Shown: positions 50,252-59,292, counted from the stretch's first letter. The stretch: DNA of 64,000 nucleotides from Arsenophonus sp. aPb (GCF_029873475.1 NZ_CP123499.1:620001-684000); one strand, 5' to 3'. The notes: generated by a model not told the origin, from the sequence alone. Numbers and translations: made by a program.

Positions 50252-50362
50252 CGCATCAATATTTATGGATTCAGTCGGTTTTTATTAATGGTTTTTATCA
50301 TAAAATTGAGTAGTGTGTTAATATAATTCTCTTTTGAAATAATACAATTTGTGATGATTTAA

Positions 50363-50992
50363 ATGTTAAATTTTTTTAATGCAAAATATATTCAGTTATC
50401 TGAAAAAAATAAAAATGATCTATTTTTTTTAAGAAAAAGATCATTTAAAGATAGGCTTAACTGGTCAGTTATATGTAAAAATAACAAAGAATTTGATGAA
50501 TATGACAATAAAAATGTTGATTATCTTTTAGGCTCATATCAAGACCGGATTGTTTGTGGTGTAAGATTTATTGATATAAAAAATAATAATATGATAACCG
50601 GAACATTTTATAAATATTTTAAACAAATAAATTTACCTAAAGGTAATTATTTTGAGGCTAGTCGATTATTTGTAGATAAAGAAAGAGTTGTACAATTTGA
50701 GTTAAATAAATATTCTATCAGTTTAATGCTTTTTTTATCAATGATTTATTATGTCAGGAATCATAACTATGATGGCCTATGTGCAATAATTAGTTATCAG
50801 ATGCTGATTATTTTCAGACGTGCAGGGTGGAATGTTGATATTATTAATAAAGGTATTTCGGAAAAAAATGAAGTTATCTATTTAATTACTATGCCTATAG
50901 ATGGTAAAAATACTTATTTATTAGAAAAGAAAGTTAAATCTAAATATAAAGTTAATGATCGCTGGCCTTTAAATTTTCTATCAAGATGGTAA
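50363..50992 (+). CDS. LuxI-family acyl-homoserine lactone synthase
   Basis: 209 residues. All hallmark residues fall at family positions: R24, F28 and W34 in 'LRKRSFKDRLNWSV', D45 and D48 in 'EFDEYD', the Arg in 'CGVRF' (68) and E98 and R101 in 'YFEASRLFV'. It makes an N-acyl-homoserine lactone from SAM and an acyl donor; chain length cannot be read off. The ribosome site is poor. It is convergent with, and overlaps by 12 bp, the luxR gene, the yenI/yenR- and esaI/esaR-type arrangement. Confidence 0.92.
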   Translation: MLNFFNAKYIQLSEKNKNDLFFLRKRSFKDRLNWSVICKNNKEFDEYDNKNVDYLLGSYQDRIVCGVRFIDIKNNNMITGTFYKYFKQINLPKGNYFEASRLFVDKERVVQFELNKYSISLMLFLSMIYYVRNHNYDGLCAIISYQMLIIFRRAGWNVDIINKGISEKNEVIYLITMPIDGKNTYLLEKKVKSKYKVNDRWPLNFLSRW

Positions 50993-51757
50993 TTGAATCA
51001 TTTTTAACTCAGTGGCTAATTTTATAGCATGCTTGGTGCTGGATACCCCAAGTTTTTTGACAATATTACCCATGTGAAATTTTATGGTGCCTTGTTTAAT
51101 CCCTAGCATTTTTGCAATGTCTTGATACGTTCTGCCTATACTGACCCAGTACAAAATTTCATTTTCTCTAGGAGAAAGCCCTGAAGGTTTGTACTGATTA
51201 CTGTCTTTATCTATTTCATCATAAAGAGATAAAAGTTTCTGATGTGTTTTGATCAATAATTGTTGAAATTTTTCTTTATTGCTATTGCTATTGCTATTGC
51301 TATTGCTATTGATAATATATTTATTATTATCATCTAATCCTGTTTCAAAAATAGATAATACAGCTAGGTTAGTTAGATAATCATGCAGAACGAAAGTATG
51401 ACCTTTATTTATATTATATTTTTTTGATTGTTTGAATATTTTAGGTAGTTTCATCTCTGAATAAATCATTATTTTTTCATCCCAGTGAAAATCGTCCACC
51501 CTTTCCATGGCATTTACAATTACAGGGTCAATAAGTTGATAGTTTCCTTTAATATATAGATCAAACCATTCAGTATGATTATTTATTATTATCACATCCA
51601 TGGGATTAATTTTATTCATCACCAGGTAGGCATATTTTATATCACCATACTTTATAATTTGTTCATCTAAAAAATTTTTTATCTTTCCGTTTATTAAACT
51701 ATTTTTAAAGAAACCTTTAGCCATTTTTTTGCTCTGAATTAAATTGTTATTAAACAT
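50981..51757 (-). CDS. LuxR-family AHL-responsive regulator
   Basis: 258 residues. The N-terminal autoinducer-binding domain keeps the key pocket residues in 'EWFDLYI' (Trp, Tyr) and 'LIDPVI' (Asp-Pro), with Trp in 'FHWDE'. The C-terminal LuxR helix-turn-helix reads 'GLSPRENEILYWVSIGRTYQDIAKMLGI' (short pieces quoted), then 'TIKFHMGNIVKKLGV'. The linker contains (Asn-Ser)5, encoded by a hexanucleotide repeat. Convergent partner of luxI, likely its receptor. Confidence 0.9.
   Translation of the reverse strand: MFNNNLIQSKKMAKGFFKNSLINGKIKNFLDEQIIKYGDIKYAYLVMNKINPMDVIIINNHTEWFDLYIKGNYQLIDPVIVNAMERVDDFHWDEKIMIYSEMKLPKIFKQSKKYNINKGHTFVLHDYLTNLAVLSIFETGLDDNNKYIINSNSNSNSNSNKEKFQQLLIKTHQKLLSLYDEIDKDSNQYKPSGLSPRENEILYWVSIGRTYQDIAKMLGIKQGTIKFHMGNIVKKLGVSSTKHAIKLATELKMIQLPS
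51278..51307. repeat. Hexanucleotide microsatellite in luxR
   Basis: Five perfect copies of ATTGCT (minus strand AGCAAT), encoding Asn-Ser repeats in the domain linker. Unit length 6 keeps the frame, so copy-number change would lengthen the linker rather than switch the gene off. Confidence 0.9.
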
Positions 51758-52253
51758 ATCATATAATAACTCTAATACATTTTTAATCCCTTATACTCTT
51801 TTTCTTTCTTGGGGCGTATGATGCAAAATATTCATTTTATCATGGCCTAATTATTTAGTCTCCTTATTAATATCGGTCTTATTCTTTGATAAATTATTTT
51901 TATCTGAAAGGAATTATTCCTTACGCTCTGCTTGCAGCTCCTCTAGGTTATTTTATTAAATATTTTTCCTGCACCGTTGTTATCTGAATTACTAAGAATT
52001 TCAATCACAGTGGTTTGCTCTGGCTTTGTTTGTAGTAATACACATTGTCGTTGGTCGGTTGGATAGATTTTTGGTTCGCGATTTCCATCACCTTTCTACT
52101 GGATGATATATTTGCCCTGATTAACGGTATCAAGGTTAAGTTCCATTACTTATAGATAACGTATCTGATAATTTTGGCGGTATTTCCGCGGTTTGCTAGC
52201 CAAAATTTTGTTATTTGCAGCTCGGTACTTAGATCGTCAATAATAGGATTGAA
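51758..52253. other. Region downstream of the quorum-sensing pair with gene debris
   Basis: 496 bp. On the minus strand one stretch (about 51,960-52,150) reads 'GDGNREPKIYPTDQRQCVLL' in an interrupted frame, suggesting a broken gene I cannot name. Nothing else stands out. Confidence 0.35.
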
Positions 52254-52341
52254 TTTCTAAGCTGCCTATGTGACAGAGAACAACATGATTTATCGGCTGT
52301 GTTTGCGCTAATTCTTCTAAGCTGTCTATGGGGCAGTGGAA
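52254..52341 (-). CRISPR. Two decayed type I-F CRISPR repeats
   Basis: TTTCTAAGCTGCCTATGTGA.. at 52254-52281 and ..TAAGCTGTCTATGGGGCAGT.. at 52314-52341 match the main array repeat with a few changes each. They are exactly 60 bp apart, so one 32-nt spacer lies between. Same orientation as the main array; no leader or cas genes nearby. A relic array. Confidence 0.8.
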
Positions 52342-52784
52342 TAGCTATGCGATCTTTTGCCCTTATTTAGTAGCAAAAGAAAAATTAGAATATAAAAAAA
52401 TGCTGAACGAAATAAGAGAAACAACAAAAGAAGAAATTAAAATATTTTTTTAGATCATTAATGTTAATTATGTAAATTATACGCCGTCATTTTGACGGTA
52501 TTTTAAATTATTTATAAAAATAAATATCATCCAATGAAATATAATCTATGCCAAAAATAACTTAATAGAAAAATGCTTTTTTGACATCTAAATCATTTAT
52601 GTGAATATTTGTTGTTGGCTTAAGTTAAATATATTTAATCCAATTTCAATATCGTAACAAATTAAGTTACATGTTGATGTTTCTATTCCTTTAATATAAC
52701 TTTCTGCTTTTTTAATATTATTATTATTTAAATAATAATAAGCTAAAACTGCTTTTTTATTATATTTAATGATGAGGAACAACA
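52342..52784. other. AT-rich intergenic region
   Basis: 443 bp; a minus-strand frame of 83 codons here (52597-52848) overlaps the start of the next gene remnant and shows no recognisable motif, so it is not called as a gene. Confidence 0.4.
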
Positions 52785-53368
52785 ATGAAATGTAGACACG
52801 CAAAAAATGCTGATTTGGAAAACGTAAGTAATATTCTAGCATCAGCATTTTCTGAAGAACCGGTACACAAGCTGATATTTCCAGGTCGTGACCGTGATAG
52901 TCTTATTGATGTATTACGAAATTTTTTTCGTATTTACGTTAACCTTGCAAGCAAATATGGCGGTATACCGCTTACAGAAAATGATGCTGGGGCTTTGGTC
53001 TATTTCCGATCTGAATCGATGGCAATGCCCAAAGAAGAACTGACTAAAATTGATAGTTAGCTACGCAAAGTATGTGGATCAGACTATGCAAAAGCCATAG
53101 CGTTTATAAACGGACTTGAGCAACATCATCCACAAACTTTTCATCATTACTATATATCGCTTCTTGCAGTAAAACGTTCTTGCCGAGGTAGAGGTTTAGT
53201 CGATGATCTGTTTAGCGAGTTTAATACAATCCTTGATAAAGCCAACTTACCCTGTTACGCTGAATGCACCAGGTTTAGCACACGAACCCTAATAAGACGA
53301 TGGGGGTGGTTTTGCCATAAGTATTGATGGCTGCCCTAAATTATATCCGGTTGTGCGCTATCCTCAGA
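52785..53368 (+). pseudogene. GNAT N-acetyltransferase pseudogene
   Basis: Begins 'MKCRHAKNADLENVSNILASAF' with AGGAACAAC upstream. An in-frame TAG at 53058-53060 interrupts it. The same frame continues 'KAIAFINGLEQHHPQTFHHYYISLLAV' with the acetyl-CoA loop 'RSCRGRGLVDDL' (pieces), then a frameshift near 53300, after which 'GFAISIDGCPKLYPVVRYPQ' is the expected end. Two lesions make it inactive. Confidence 0.75.
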
Positions 53369-53375
53369 ACAAAGC

Positions 53376-54095
53376 TTATTTTTTACCTGTCGGGGGAGAA
53401 ATAAGATTAAGTTTTACACTTAAGCTGATGGCATGTTTTGCGTTAATAACGCCAAGCTTTTTTACAACATTTCCAATATGGAATTTTACAGTATAAGTAC
53501 TTATATTAAGTATGGTGCCTATTTCTGAATAGGTTTTTCCAATACTGCACCAGTAAAGTACTTCTGATTCACGGGGTGAAAATATAATCTTCTCGGTTTT
53601 ATTTTCATTCTGATAGAGTGAAAGCAACATTTCATGAGTATGAATTAACAGTCCCTGAAGCGCATCTTTATTATTATTAATAAAAAAATTAATATCTTTT
53701 ATTAAAAATTTATCTATATATAGCGATAACAGGGCTAAGTTATTAAGGTGATCATGTAAAACAAAAGCATAACCGCTAATATTAAGCGTTTTTATTAGTT
53801 CAAAGATTCTTTTAACTGGCCAAATGGAGTTAATTTTACTATTTTCATACCATGAAAAAGGCGCAAGCTGATTTAATGCCTTGATAACGACAGGATCAAT
53901 GTTTTGTGTTTTTTGGTTAAGATAATTATTAACAAGCTCATCAGATAAATCACTAATAATTATCATGTCATCGGTGTTTTTCTTATTCATCACAGCGTAG
54001 ACATAGTTTACCTTGTTATATTTAGCGAATTGTTTATCCAGATGCTGCTTGATATAATTATTTTTTTCTGTATTTGAAAAAAAATTTTTAGGCAT
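53376..54095 (-). CDS. Second LuxR-family regulator (solo)
   Basis: 239 residues, paralogous to the luxR gene at 50981 across both domains. The helix-turn-helix is 'FSPRESEVLYWCSIGKTYSEIG' (pieces) and 'TVKFHIGNVVKKLGV'. In the ligand domain 'NIDPVV' keeps Asp-Pro and the Tyr at the TraR Tyr61 position, but Leu replaces the near-invariant Trp57 ('DELVNNYL'). It has no adjacent luxI, so it may sense the neighbour's signal, another ligand, or none. Confidence 0.85.
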   Translation of the reverse strand: MPKNFFSNTEKNNYIKQHLDKQFAKYNKVNYVYAVMNKKNTDDMIIISDLSDELVNNYLNQKTQNIDPVVIKALNQLAPFSWYENSKINSIWPVKRIFELIKTLNISGYAFVLHDHLNNLALLSLYIDKFLIKDINFFINNNKDALQGLLIHTHEMLLSLYQNENKTEKIIFSPRESEVLYWCSIGKTYSEIGTILNISTYTVKFHIGNVVKKLGVINAKHAISLSVKLNLISPPTGKK

Positions 54096-54333
54096 TAAAT
54101 TTTTTCCTATTGCAAGTGATGGTGATATGTTTTTGCTAAACTGCCTTAATGATTTTAGATATCGTTGACTTCGACTGATAGAGTATTTGATTGCTAATCA
54201 CACAGGATTTTTTCTGCAATAATGTCACCTAGTATATTCCGTTCTATTTGTTGCAGTTGTTTAGCTAAGTGATTGTCATTGGCTACTTTTTGGCTATGTC
54301 ATCGATATTCTGTTTTTGTTAATAATCTTGCAA

Positions 54334-54660
54334 CTTGTAAGCTGGCTATGGGGCAGTAAACCCGTTAATTTATATCTTGATGTTATCGCAAAACTTCTAA
54401 ACTGCCTATGTGGCTGTGAACTATTTCAGTCAGATTATGATACAAATTTATATCTTCTAAGCTACTTGTGAGGCAGTGAACGAGACAATAGAACTGTCGG
54501 ACTTTGCACACACTTTCTAAGCTGCCTAGGTGTAGTAAAGCGAAAGTTGACACAAATGTATCGTCTTTAACTTTTTTAAGCTACCTATTTGGCAGTGAGC
54601 CGCCAACGATGAAATAATTGACCTGACCAGATTTTCTAAGCTGCCTATGCGGCAGTGAAC
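54334..54660 (-). CRISPR. Decayed type I-F CRISPR array, six repeats
   Basis: Degenerate repeats at 54334, 54394, 54454, 54514, 54573 and 54633, spaced 60/60/60/59/60 bp, each with one to about six changes from the main-array repeat. Five spacers of about 32 nt lie between. The 54514 copy has lost bases in its stem, so hairpin formation and Cas6f cutting would fail there. Same orientation as the main array. Confidence 0.88.
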
Positions 54661-55679
54661 TGCGTGTGCTCAATATTGGAATGTCTCTCGACAGCTGTTT
54701 CTTTATGAGTATTAATGTGGATATTGCTAGAGAAAATATAATTGGCAGAATCAAAACTGAATGGCTCACTGATTTTTTCAGTGCTGATGTTCCGCTGTAA
54801 ACAATCACCGTTAAGGCATCAACACCTATGTGTCCATTAAAACAGGCTGATATTTCCGTCTGATCAAGCTTAAATTTATCAAAATAGGGATGCTTTACCC
54901 ATAGTGATGTAATCAGCTGAGACACCTAACTTATGCGGCCTTATTTCATAGATGGTGTAAGTTTTGCCGTCACGCAGTACAGGTATGTTCTATGTTATTA
55001 CAGGTAAAGACAAAAAAGCAGTTAGGGCGGGGGATGCACAATTTTGCAGAGTAAACACCGAAATTCCCGAACCGCCATACTGTAATATGCTATGCAGCGT
55101 TTGGCTGTTTACATCCATGGTCACGTCAATTGTTTATTTCAGCTAAAGACTATTGCTCCTAATTGTCATCATACAGTTCTACTGAATGATATGGGTTTAT
55201 AGAGTCATCAGAGGCCCTAAGGTTCTGCTCTAGTGTGGTTAGTCTACGAATACCCACAGATCAATGCTGCGTAACATTGGTCGCCGCTTTTGCTTTTGGC
55301 ACATAGTAAACAGTCAATCTCGGGAACTTTGAAGCGGTATTTACATTCAGGATTGGTAAAATAACCTACTGTCGTGATTTGCCTTTTTTACCTAGTGTGA
55401 CCAAAAAACTCGCGCACTTAAGGCGGAGCAATTATGTTAAATAGGCGCTGATTTTAAGAAATAATCTTTTTATGTCCTTTAAAGTGTCATTTCACCACCA
55501 ACCACCTACTTGCCATTAAATTTTTTTTGCAAAATATCCTTATTTTGTTGTACTGAGCAAACTTTTAACGGTTTGTTTAGCAATATATTTTAATGATAAT
55601 TAAAACATTTTAATTTTAAACTCATTCCTCATTAGCTTAAGTTGATTTGTAAACTTAAACTAATAAAAGAGATATCACC
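54661..55679. other. Decayed DNA before the decarboxylase gene
   Basis: About 1 kb without a whole gene. On the minus strand a piece reads 'VLRDGKTYTIYEIRPHKLGV' near 54,930-54,990, and in another frame 'FNGHIGVDALTVIVYSGTSA' (about 54,760-54,850), suggesting a broken gene of unknown family. The last 120 bp should hold the promoter of the next gene. Confidence 0.4.
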
Positions 55680-56933
55680 ATGGCAATAATTGATAAACCA
55701 AGAAATAAAACCTATTTAATTGGCAACTGGATGCCATCAGATCAGACTACATTAGCAAATTGGATGCGTAAGATTATAGATAAAGCAGAAATTAGTCATG
55801 CTCCACTGTTACCGTCTATTCAGAATTTAAAAGATTTCATTGAATCAAATCCAAAAGCCTATATGTTTTTTAATCAAATGTTTGATAATGCAGATAAAAA
55901 AGATCCACCTGCTGGATTACCTCAAGTTCGTGACTATCAACATATGTTAGAATTATTCAACGTGATAATGACGCATGCACCAGATTTTGATGAAACAGGA
56001 CTAGTCGGTTTCCCTTTTAATGCTATTTTAGATTGGTCAATGGCGACAAATTCAGGATGGAGTGCATTTTTAGATGATGAAGTTAATGTTCATTTAAAAG
56101 CGATGCTGAATGAATGGGCTATGTTTTTAAAATCACCTGAAAGCACCTATGTATTGAATGAGGATCCTAAACATGGGTGGTTCGGTGAAGATGCTAAAAA
56201 AGCAATGCCGACTTTTGTTAGTGATTTTAAATGTGATCCCACAGCTATTCACTATGGTTTTAAATCATGGGATGATTTTTTTACTAGAGAGTTTCGCCAA
56301 GGCGTTCGCCCAGTCGCTGAGCCTGATAATAGCCGTGTGATAATCAATGCTTGTGAATCATCCCCTTACCGATTAGCTCGTGATGTAAAATTAAGAGATA
56401 ATTTTTGGATTAAAGCCCAAAATTATGCACTGCAATATATGTTGGATAACGATCCATTAGTAGATAAATTTGTTGGCGGAACTATTTATCAAGCATTTCT
56501 TAGTGCTCTTAGTTATCATCGATGGCATGCACCCGTTTCAGGCACAGTGGTAAAAACTAAGTTAATTAATGGTAGCTATTATTCTCAAGCTCTTAGTATG
56601 GGATTCGATCCAGAAGCGCCTAATAAATCGCAAGGATATATCAATGAAGTTGCTACCAGAGCGCTGATATTTATTGAAGCTGATGAACCAACAATTGGTC
56701 TTATGTGTTTTATGGCGGTAGGTATGGCTGAAGTATCAACCTGCGAAATTATAGTTTATGAAGGTCAACATATAACAAAAGGTCAAGAAATTGGGATGTT
56801 CCATTTTGGTGGTTCTACTCATTGCTTAATCTTTCGTCCAGAAGTTTCATTAGAATTTGATTTACATGGTCAAACACCTGGTTTAGATAGCCATAACATT
56901 CCTATCAATTCCCGTATTGCCACTGTTAAATAA
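55680..56933 (+). CDS. PsiD-like / phosphatidylserine decarboxylase-family pyruvoyl enzyme
   Basis: 417 residues. The N-terminal ~170 residues correspond to the extra domain of the PsiD group of PSD-family decarboxylases; the catalytic PSD domain follows, starting near 'FKSWDDFFTREFRQGVRP'. The active region has 'SYHRWHAPVSGTV' (H280, H283) and the self-cleavage motif 'FHFGGSTHCL', where cleavage between G378 and S379 would form the pyruvoyl group. Standard Psd is about 300 residues, membrane-bound, with an LGST motif. This soluble form more likely decarboxylates an amino acid such as tryptophan (inference). AAGAGA precedes the ATG. Confidence 0.8.
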   Translation: MAIIDKPRNKTYLIGNWMPSDQTTLANWMRKIIDKAEISHAPLLPSIQNLKDFIESNPKAYMFFNQMFDNADKKDPPAGLPQVRDYQHMLELFNVIMTHAPDFDETGLVGFPFNAILDWSMATNSGWSAFLDDEVNVHLKAMLNEWAMFLKSPESTYVLNEDPKHGWFGEDAKKAMPTFVSDFKCDPTAIHYGFKSWDDFFTREFRQGVRPVAEPDNSRVIINACESSPYRLARDVKLRDNFWIKAQNYALQYMLDNDPLVDKFVGGTIYQAFLSALSYHRWHAPVSGTVVKTKLINGSYYSQALSMGFDPEAPNKSQGYINEVATRALIFIEADEPTIGLMCFMAVGMAEVSTCEIIVYEGQHITKGQEIGMFHFGGSTHCLIFRPEVSLEFDLHGQTPGLDSHNIPINSRIATVK

Positions 56934-57117
56934 AAAACTTAACTTAATGAGTCAATTATATGTTGGCTTATTAGGAGTTGCCTCAGAAAGCTGAAAAACT
57001 TATTGGTTTATGCTAAAAGCGCAAGAGAAAGTGAGCCTCAAAAAAAATCACTTCCTCTTGAAATTTATTTAATTACACTTGAGCCTACTTTTATAAGTTA
57101 CACAATCTGCCATGCCT

Positions 57118-57381
57118 GCCAGATAAAATAGCGAAACAATGCCCTCGAATGTGATCATGGTATGTTAAAACGGATAATCAATGCTACTTTAGGGGGGCAA
57201 ATCGATGAAAAACGCTTACGCTATGATAAAGAGATTGAAGTGATGCGGGCGCTATGTAAAGGTCAGACAGAGCTACTATGGCCATCCCCTGGATGAGGTA
57301 AGGTTGGTGAACACCGTTTTTGAAATCTTATCCTCTGTTATTGTGCAAAAGCTCCGCCATACTCATGTTTGTAACAGTGCC
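57118..57381 (+). mobile_element. IS6-family scar, 3' end
   Basis: The plus strand reads, in one frame with a stop, 'RNNALECDHGMLKRIINATL', then 'YDKEIEVMRALCKGQTELL', the C-terminal part of an IS6/IS26 transposase. The right end TTTGTAACAGTGCC (57368-57381) is the terminal repeat. The rest of the element is absent. About 180 bp before it are featureless. Confidence 0.75.
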
Positions 57382-57471
57382 AAAATAACAGCCATTCTAC
57401 CATTGTTAGATTTTTGCAACAGTGCCAAAATAACAGACAGTCTACTATTGTTAGATTTTTGCAACAGTGCC
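57382..57471 (+). repeat. Tandem 45-bp repeat carrying IS6 terminal sequences
   Basis: Two 45-bp units (57382-57426, 57427-57471) differ at three positions. Each ends with TTTTTGCAACAGTGCC, a closer match to the IS26-type end than the scar's own end at 57368-57381. Three successive IS ends therefore lie 45 bp apart. Confidence 0.8.
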
Positions 57472-57542
57472 GTAGGTTCTCGGAATACCATCAATATTAA
57501 TATTAGTATTTTTGTGTATTGCTTTCTCGATAAATTTTTACC

Positions 57543-57636
57543 ATGTTAAATAAAGGAAGATACCTGCCTAGCGTTGAACAAAGACAGATAAAACGTCGTA
57601 ACAATATTATCAAATGTGATTATAGCCAACTGGAGT
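57543..57636 (+). mobile_element. IS6-family transposase fragment
   Basis: Reads 'MLNKGRYLPSVEQRQIKRRN' followed by 'NIIKCDYSQLE' and a stop. It matches the 'SDVEHRQIKYRNNVIECDHGKLK' region (partly) of IS26-type transposase, from a copy different from the scar just upstream. Confidence 0.65.
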
Positions 57637-57710
57637 AGATATCAGTATTGCACTCAGGATCCTATTTGCAATATGCCTTTTAAACTATCAACTAGTGGAG
57701 TGGATATAAA

Positions 57711-58859
57711 ATGAAAAAAATCTACAGCTTAGGAAGTTATAGTTTTTCTCTTTTATTTTTCGCATTTATCAAGTTAACTAACGCATCTGAATCTCTAGGC
57801 GAGTACTCTATAGTATTTGATGCGGGAAGTAGTAAAACCCGCGCCTATTTATATCAGTCATCAGTAGATAAAGTTACGCAAATTGCTGTATCTAAAGATA
57901 GCAAGGCGCTATCAAGTTTTATTTCCAATGTCGATAGTACCGGTAATGAAGTGATCCTACCGTTAATTAAAGAGCTGAGAAGTAAAATTTCTAACGAGGA
58001 TAATAATATAGAAGTCAATGTATTGGGTACCGCTGGAATGCGAAAACTTACCGATGAGCAACAAAGTGCAATTTATAACAATGTGCGGCAGAGTATTATT
58101 CAGGCAGGCTATAAGCCGGGGCAAATTCGTACGATTACTGGCTGGGAAGAGGGGGTCTTCGCTTGGGTGCATATTAATCAGCTTGCGGAGAAACTGGGAA
58201 CGGATAACACACTAGGTATTATTGAAATGGGAGGTGCATCTACTCAAATTACTTTTGACACTAAAGACTCGAGACTAGCTGGCACACATCCTATTAAACT
58301 TAAAGGTAAAATTTACTATTTATGGAGTGAGAGTCTGCTAGGTTTTGGCGCTAATTCAGTACGTTCAGCAATGAATAAAATTAATCTACAGCAAACCTGT
58401 TACCCCTTGGGTTATGAAAAATCTTTAGGCTTTAATTTTAATTCATGTGATCAAGCTTATGACAAAGTGATCCACAATGATAATATTGCCTATAGCAAAC
58501 TGAAACAAACGGCTGAAATTTCTGCATTGAAAAAGACCAACTTTATTGGACTAAGTGCACTTAATTACACGTTAGACTTTTTCGATAATCAAAAACCGGG
58601 AAAAGAAAAATTGAAAAAAAGCTTGATTGATAATTGCAAAAGTTATGATGACATTAAAATTTTGCTAGAGCGAGATTCCAGAAAAGACTATCATGAGCCG
58701 CAATTTAAATGCTCTAATGGAACATTTGTATATAACCTACTTTACGACTATTTAAAACTGGATAATGGTACATTACAAGGAGTAAAAAAATACAATAATA
58801 CTGATGTTCGCTGGACAGCAGGTTATACACTTCTATCGACCCAAACGGCAAAAAAATAA
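57711..58859 (+). CDS. Secreted GDA1/CD39-family nucleoside phosphatase (apyrase-like)
   Basis: 382 residues. Signal peptide to about residue 25 (ends 'NASES'). Apyrase conserved regions are in order: ACR1 'FDAGSSKTRAYLY' (36-48), ACR2 'LGTAGMR' (105-111), ACR3 'GWEEGVFAW' (144-152) with the catalytic Glu, ACR4 'GIIEMGGASTQI' (169-180). Four or more Cys in the C-terminal half could form disulfides. The family is mostly eukaryotic; bacterial examples such as the Legionella ecto-NTPDases are secreted and hydrolyse NTP/NDP. Periplasmic or exported action here is inference. Confidence 0.88.
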   Translation: MKKIYSLGSYSFSLLFFAFIKLTNASESLGEYSIVFDAGSSKTRAYLYQSSVDKVTQIAVSKDSKALSSFISNVDSTGNEVILPLIKELRSKISNEDNNIEVNVLGTAGMRKLTDEQQSAIYNNVRQSIIQAGYKPGQIRTITGWEEGVFAWVHINQLAEKLGTDNTLGIIEMGGASTQITFDTKDSRLAGTHPIKLKGKIYYLWSESLLGFGANSVRSAMNKINLQQTCYPLGYEKSLGFNFNSCDQAYDKVIHNDNIAYSKLKQTAEISALKKTNFIGLSALNYTLDFFDNQKPGKEKLKKSLIDNCKSYDDIKILLERDSRKDYHEPQFKCSNGTFVYNLLYDYLKLDNGTLQGVKKYNNTDVRWTAGYTLLSTQTAKK

Positions 58860-58936
58860 ATTTAAAATATATTTTTAAGATGAAAATCTATATCTTAGTT
58901 GATAAATAGCCTGTTTATCATTGATAAAAACTGAAT

Positions 58937-59291
58937 GATCGGCAACAAAACCTACGCCATCCTATTAAATAATATTACCGGACAAGGCGGACGTATTGTT
59001 CTTTCCGGTGACTGACAACAACTTAAATCTTTTGAAAGTGACGTGCCATTTAAATTAACCCTCAAACGCAGTGCCTCTGATACTGTTGTCATACGTGAGA
59101 TTGTTAGACAAACCCCAGCATTATAAGCGACGATTGAAGCTATGATTGCCGGCAATATCAAACAATCCCTTACAATGATCGCAAGCATTCCAACCACTAC
59201 CCTTAGTCGAAATAGAAATAGTGATTCACCAACTAACTCAGTTATCGATCTGAAAGAAAAAGAGCTGGATGAAAAATCACTACAATCGTAA
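58937..59291 (+). pseudogene. Gene remnant, perhaps conjugative relaxase/helicase (TraI-like)
   Basis: Reads 'GNKTYAILLNNITGQGGRIV' then 'LSGD', a stop, 'LKSFESDVPFKLTLKRSASD', 'TVVIREIVRQTPAL', a stop, then an open stretch ending 'IDLKEKELDEKSLQS' just before the array. The wording recalls parts of plasmid TraI-type proteins, but I am unsure. Two in-frame stops show it is broken. Confidence 0.35.
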
Positions 59292-59292
59292 A

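Noticed and set aside
50236..50362. A lux box upstream of luxI
   Set aside because: No 20-bp element close to ACCTG...CAGGT is present; only an AT-rich palindrome was found.
52597..52848. 83-codon minus-strand frame before the GNAT remnant
   Set aside because: No ribosome site, no recognised motif, overlaps the start of the GNAT remnant; likely chance in AT-rich DNA.
57304..57549. 81-codon frame with repeated 'DFCNSAKIT' peptide
   Set aside because: It is the translation of the 45-bp tandem IS-end repeat, not a gene.
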